Part shown: piece after piece, positions 59,511 to 64,000 of the stretch | Layout: each line of letters starts with the position of its first letter | Numbering within the stretch: the first letter of the stretch is position 1 | From: Macrocybe gigantea | Taxonomy: Eukaryota > Basidiomycota > Agaricomycetes > Agaricales > Callistosporiaceae | Assembly (NCBI GenBank): GCA_011319805.1 | Contig: SJRY01000271.1 | Span: 124,001 to 188,000 of the forward strand | Direction: 5' to 3' | DNA length: 64,000 nucleotides | Program-made: the position numbers and the translations under genes | Notes under the pieces: generated by a model | Told to the model about the DNA's origin: nothing | Seen by the model: only the letters and a program-made list of their open reading frames with translations | Database searches by the model: none

Positions 59511-62500
59511 TGCTATACAAAACTAATTCTGTGCACAGGTCACTCTTAGCTAATCAGAAGTGAGAGGTGGGGAGAAGAATGCTAAGTATTAGCCAGCTCA
59601 AAGCTGGATTCTACTATATATGATTTAACTATTTATACATTACAACATCTGAGCACAGACTATGACTATGCTATTCTCATATTATGTGAAACCCTCAGCC
59701 CTACATTGAATGAGTAAGGATTTGACTGTGCTCCTCATGGTGTCCTACAGATGCTGCATAATAACCCTATGCCCTGGTCAATGCTGACACATCATTGTCA
59801 TAGGGTTGTCTCAAGCTGTCACATTGCATCTTGCTTGTCATGTCACACTTCATATCATGTGTTTGTCATGTGATTCTTGAGTCATGTGCCTGTCATCAAG
59901 ATAATGATAAGCCTGAAAATCATAACATTACCCCCTCTTTAGGGATTGTGTTCTTACAATTATGTTCTTCTTCCTCGTTATTCTCTTAGTTTTGCTCATG
60001 CTCGTCCTCCTCTATGATTTTCTGATTCCATTGGTCCTGCCATGCTTGCCAGGCCATATCCAGTTGGTCTTTGACTTCTTTCAGGTCTGCCATCTAGCCG
60101 GTAAGGGTCTTTTTTTTTGGTAGCATTTTCATTTGCTGACCTTATGGATAGACCCAGGTTTCATCAGCTGTGTGGTCAAAGAGGACCTTCAGCAATTGGG
60201 TTTGATGGAGATGGGTTTGTACAACTTTTTTCAGTGGAGGTCGTGGCAGTAGCTGACATTGTCCTCTCTCTAGGGATGGTGCCTTGGAGTTCTTGCAATA
60301 AAATTTCATGACCACATTCAGTGCATCTTCACTAATGTTTTCGGCAGGTTCCCAAGTAGTGTCCTCCATAGGGTACTCCTTCCAATGTATTCTGTATTGT
60401 AGCTTTCCTCTGTTCCATCAGGAATTCACTACAGCTTCTACTTCATATTGCTTCTCTCCTTCCATGATGATGGGAGGAGGTTGTTTTAGAATCGTTACTG
60501 CTTTTTGTTGTGGAAACACCAGTGCCATGTATGAAGTAAGCTCAGATTCATTTCAGATGGGGTGGATTTTCCAATGTTCCGGTAGTTCAAGTTCATATGC
60601 CAATTCTCCAATTCGCTGTTTGACTTTGAATAGACCGAACTATTTGTCATTAAGCTTATCAGTCAGCCAGTCAGTTGTAATGTTTGTTCCTTCCAGCCAG
60701 ACTTGATCGCCCTCATGATACTCTCAGGCAGATTTCTGTCTCCAGTCGTAAGTCCATTTCATTGTCTCCACAGCTTTCAATAGAGAAGTCTCAGCCTTGG
60801 TCTGAATTTCCTTCATCATTTTAGCAAATTCCTCTGCAGTCTGTGACTTAGCATTATGCTTTGGGGGTCAGTGTGTGGGTGTTGCCTGTAGTTTAGATAA
60901 AATGGAGAGTACTTGGTCACTGAGTGGATTCAATTATTGTAGGAGAATTCAGCCATTGGTAGCCAATCTGCCCAGTCTATTTGCCAATGATTTACAAAAA
61001 GTTTCAGGTACTGCTCAAGTTCCTGATTGACTCATTCTATTTGTCCATTGGTCTGTGGATGGTATAGCGTCAAAGGAGCTCTTTTGATTTCCAAAAGTGT
61101 GTAGAGGTCTGTCATGAATGTGGAGACAAATTGTCATCCTCTGTCACTGATAACTTTCTTTGGGAGTCCATAGTTTAGGAATATGGTGTTATATAGGTTG
61201 CGAGTGATCCCTTCTGCTGTGATTTCCATATTGACTGGTATGAATTTGGCTCCTTTAGTGAACCAATCTACCGTTACCATTATGCTGTTGAACACTTGAG
61301 ATTGGGGGAGGGGTCCAATGAGATCTACAGATATGATCTCCCATAGTTCCTTCGATATCTCATTCGGGTGGAGCAGAGCATGCTTCCGATCTCTGATGAT
61401 CTTCATTTATTGGCATTTGTTACATCCTTTGACATATGCCTTGATGTTATTCATCATTTTGGGCCACCAGAAGTTATGCATGATTAGCTCGTGCATCTTC
61501 ATTTGTCCTGGGTATCCTGAGATCTGATCCGAATGATAGATTTTGATGATCCATTCCCTTATCTTTTGGCTTTTTGGAATGTGGTACTGTTTTAGCCATG
61601 TAATGATTCAGTCGTTCTCCTCCCAGCCATGTTTGCCTTCATCAAGACATTTCTAAACTTCAGATTCTCTTTGTTTCCAAGTCTGTTTGATCTGGTCCAA
61701 AATGTCTTGAAATTCTGGTGTCGGTGTGATTTTGGCCATGAAAATCTGGCAAAAAGTTTCTGGCTTCAGGAGTACAATGTTCTCATTATTGTTCTTTCCC
61801 TTCTCATGGTCTGGTCATCTTGACAGACTGTCTGCCTTCATCATTGATTTCCTGGATTTGTGCTCCAGAATAAAGTCATAGTCCTGAAGTTCCAAGATCT
61901 AATGAGCTTGCCAGCAATTCAGCTTTTGAGGCTTCTGGAAATATTCAAGATTTTTATGGTCTGTCCAAATCTCAAATTTCTGTTTAGTGCCACACAGGTA
62001 TTGGTGCTATTCCTCAAGTCTGGTCATAATCACAAGCTGTTAAAACTAGGCACAGGGAACACTCTGGACAAGCCTTAGAACCTAGAAGTCCTGAGTGAGA
62101 ACACTAGTAATTGAGTTATGTACAAGTACTTGCCTAGAAGTCCTGAGTGAGAATACTGAGGACTTCAAGGCACTCTGTGCTACCTATATATACATGTAGA
62201 AGGCTGTGTGTGCAGCCTATGGCTGCGCATTGCTGCAGGCACAGCTGTAGGCTGTGTGCATTGCTAGGGGCATAGCCTAGGTCCTGTCCTATGCACAAGT
62301 CCAGATAGGAGGGGCATTTCTAACACAAGCATCTCTTTATTGTAGATCTTGTAGTTCCATTCTGTTGGGTTCAATGACTTTGACATGAAAGCCACTGGTC
62401 TCCAGATACCATTGGATTGTTCCTGTGAAAGGACACCTCCTATTGCATAATTCAAAGTATTGACTTCTATTTAGAACTTTCCATCATCTCAGGGCATTAT

Positions 62501-62556
62501 GATGATTGGTGCTGAACAGATCCAATTTTTTAATCCGTTGAATGCATTGTCTTGCA
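59511..62556 (-). mobile_element. Gypsy family A copy A2: RNase H, integrase, chromodomain, 3' LTR
   Basis: The minus-strand element runs from RNase H (about 62556) through integrase (IIRDRKHALLHPNEISKELW, GPLPQSQVFNSIMVTVDW, about 61406-61134) to a chromodomain (MEDTTWEPAENISEDALN, about 60369). The 3' LTR is 59511-59927 (417 bp), preceded by the purine tract AGAGGGGGTAA. The upstream half (gag to RT) is missing. A solo LTR-C interrupts the RNase H part (62038-62325). TGA/TAG stops are frequent. Confidence 0.9.
62038..62325 (-). mobile_element. Solo LTR of family C (copy C3)
   Basis: 288 bp, TGTTAAAACTAGG..CTAACA (minus orientation), with the exact duplication CAAGC at 62033-62037 and 62326-62330. 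It has fewer hairpin repeat units than C1 and C2 and keeps the duplicated CTAGAAGTCCTGAGTGAGAA segment. Confidence 0.95.
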
Positions 62557-62714
62557 GTCAGAGACCATCACCTCTTTCCACAAGGCCTATTTGTAAACAG
62601 GTGTAAACAACTCACTGTCATCGTTTCCATTGCTCTACACCATCATCAACTGGGCAGATCTTATATCAAGTTGCAGACCCAAGTTCTACATACTCTTGAG
62701 CACCTTCATCTTTC
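62557..62714. other. Short unassigned segment between A2 and LINE L3
   Basis: An open frame can be read (LFVNRCKQLTVIVSIALHHH), but it is short and unmatched. It may be the original target DNA of L3. Confidence 0.3.
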
Positions 62715-64000
62715 TTTTTTTTTTTTTTTTTTTATATCAACAATTTATATAGCAGTGTATGATGGCAGTCCGCTTGTAACTACACGCCGGTACCTACTAT
62801 AAATATGACGAGTCCGATCCAAACCAGACTGAAGGAAAATACATAGAGGGCTGCACTGCCCTGCTCTCTCGTGCCTGCGCTCGAGCTACACGACTCGAGC
62901 TCATGCGTACTCACTTGCTAGAGCCCCGTCCCCCAGCCCCGAAGGGCCGGATGTGGTCAGTTCCACGTAAAAGGTCCAAAAGGACCTATAACGGATGCTG
63001 TCGCGAAGTTTGTGATTCGCATAGTGCTCGATCAGCGCTTCGGTCGCTGGTCCTGCTGCTTTAGGATTGCTTAGGTTGCCCTGGGCAATCTCCGCTACAG
63101 AATGGCAGTCACCCGCTGCCTGGATCCGGGATAAAAGCTCCCGCTGCCTTGTTGGACGCGAGATACTTAATAAACCAGTGACGCACAAATGCATTGAACT
63201 GGCATTCAGTTGGCCTGTGCCAGTTGCGGCACTGAGTCATGACATGGATGGAGTCTTCAGGCCCTCGTCTGCAAGAGCATAAGTCGCTCTCCACAAAATT
63301 AAACCGTGCCCGATATGCATTGATCGGGGCATGGCCGCATGCAAGTCGTGCACAGCGAGCATAAAGCCCATTGTCTGTCACCAGCTTCATGAAGCCCATT
63401 CTCTTCTGAGAGGGTCGTTCATAGGAATTTGGCTTTCCTGCTTCATGAAAACGAAACGTGGAAGCACCAATATATTTCTTGTTCCCAGAATTCTGGCACC
63501 AAGTGTTATGCATATCATCGTCAGCCTCCTTTTGAAGGCCGTCGGTGGTAAAGAGGGGACGGATCCCCAGGGGGACATCGAGGTTCCGAGCAAACTCGTG
63601 AGCTTCGGCTTGTATTGTCCACTTCCATTTAGAAGGGACGTGCCAGAAGTCAATCTGGCGCTGCTCAGTTTCTGAGAGCCAAGCTTTCAATGATCTGCAC
63701 AGTGCAATAGAATGCGACTGCACAGAGTGAGGATTACAATCGATGATGCGATTGATTGCATTCATCGAGTCCAAAAAACACACAACAGAATTAACTCCAT
63801 CTTGTGCGATGGCCTTTTGGATCGCCATTCGCAATCCAATAAGCTCAGCATCATCGCTCATTGCTTTGCCAACTGGCTGACGAATTTCAGAGACCAGTCT
63901 GCCCTCACGATACACACGTGAAGCGGCAACAGACTGCTTGAAGAGCACTTCCGCTTTCGTGGGCACGGAGCCATCACTACTCACATAAGAGCAATCATGC
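62715..64000 (-). mobile_element. LINE copy L3 with intact RNase H region, cut by window edge
   Basis: A T run of about 20 (62715-62733) marks the 3' poly(A) of a minus-strand LINE that runs off the window. The frame from 63984 to 63109 is open for 291 residues: MSSDGSVPTKAEVLF (with the RNase H DGS), DDAELIGLRMAIQKAIAQDG, NSVVCFLDSMNAINRIIDCN, WHVPSKWKWTIQAEAHEFAR, then CSCRRGPEDSIHVMTQC. It retains clearly more CpG than L1 and is the youngest copy of this LINE here. The 5' part with reverse transcriptase is outside the window. Confidence 0.88.

Overview
This window is nuclear DNA of a filamentous fungus, most probably an agaricomycete basidiomycete. The genes carry many short introns (about 50-70 nt, GT..AG). 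The protein families are fungal: DUF4436 and DUF3433 membrane proteins, a fungal-type delta-12 desaturase, and GPI-anchored secreted proteins. The repeats are chromodomain Ty3/gypsy elements, Helitrons, a PIF/Harbinger remnant and LINEs with an RNase H domain. The species cannot be named from sequence alone.

The left third (1-21.8 kb) is gene-dense and retains CpG. In order it holds: the tail of an unknown gene; a cysteine-rich GPI-anchored secreted protein (-); a DUF4436 membrane protein (+); a tRNA cytosine-5 methyltransferase of the Trm4/NSUN2 type (+); the mismatch-repair ATPase MSH2 (-); a mitochondrial carrier of the ornithine/ORT1 type, divergent from MSH2 (+); a DUF3433 multi-pass membrane protein (+); a delta-12 fatty-acid desaturase (-); and a secreted GPI-anchored protein of a basidiomycete-type family (+). 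These are mostly housekeeping and cell-surface genes. No shared pathway or cluster is evident.

The right two thirds (21.8-64 kb) is a nest of transposable elements with almost no cellular genes. A Helitron helicase pseudogene and a separate Helitron N-terminal pseudogene come first. Three LTR families follow: A (417-bp LTR, TGTTA..AGCA), B (320-bp LTR, TGTTA..AACA) and C (about 290-345 bp, seen only as solo LTRs). Element B1 (34264-40784) is complete, is flanked by the 5-bp duplication GACTA, and sits inside element A1. It carries an extra small ORF after pol. Further right lie LINE copies, a gypsy pol remnant joined to a Harbinger transposase fragment, a tRNA-like SINE candidate and two stretches of degenerate tandem repeat.

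Most damage in the repeats is CpG to TpG or CpA. Stop codons are mainly CGA to TGA, catalytic residues are changed in the same way, and the two LTRs of B1 differ almost only at CpG sites. This points to CpG methylation with deamination rather than random decay. Target-site duplications let much of the insertion order be read: B1 into A1, solo LTR-B into A3, solo LTR-C into LTR-B4 and into A2, LINE L1 into LTR-B4, and LINE L2 into a LINE ORF1.
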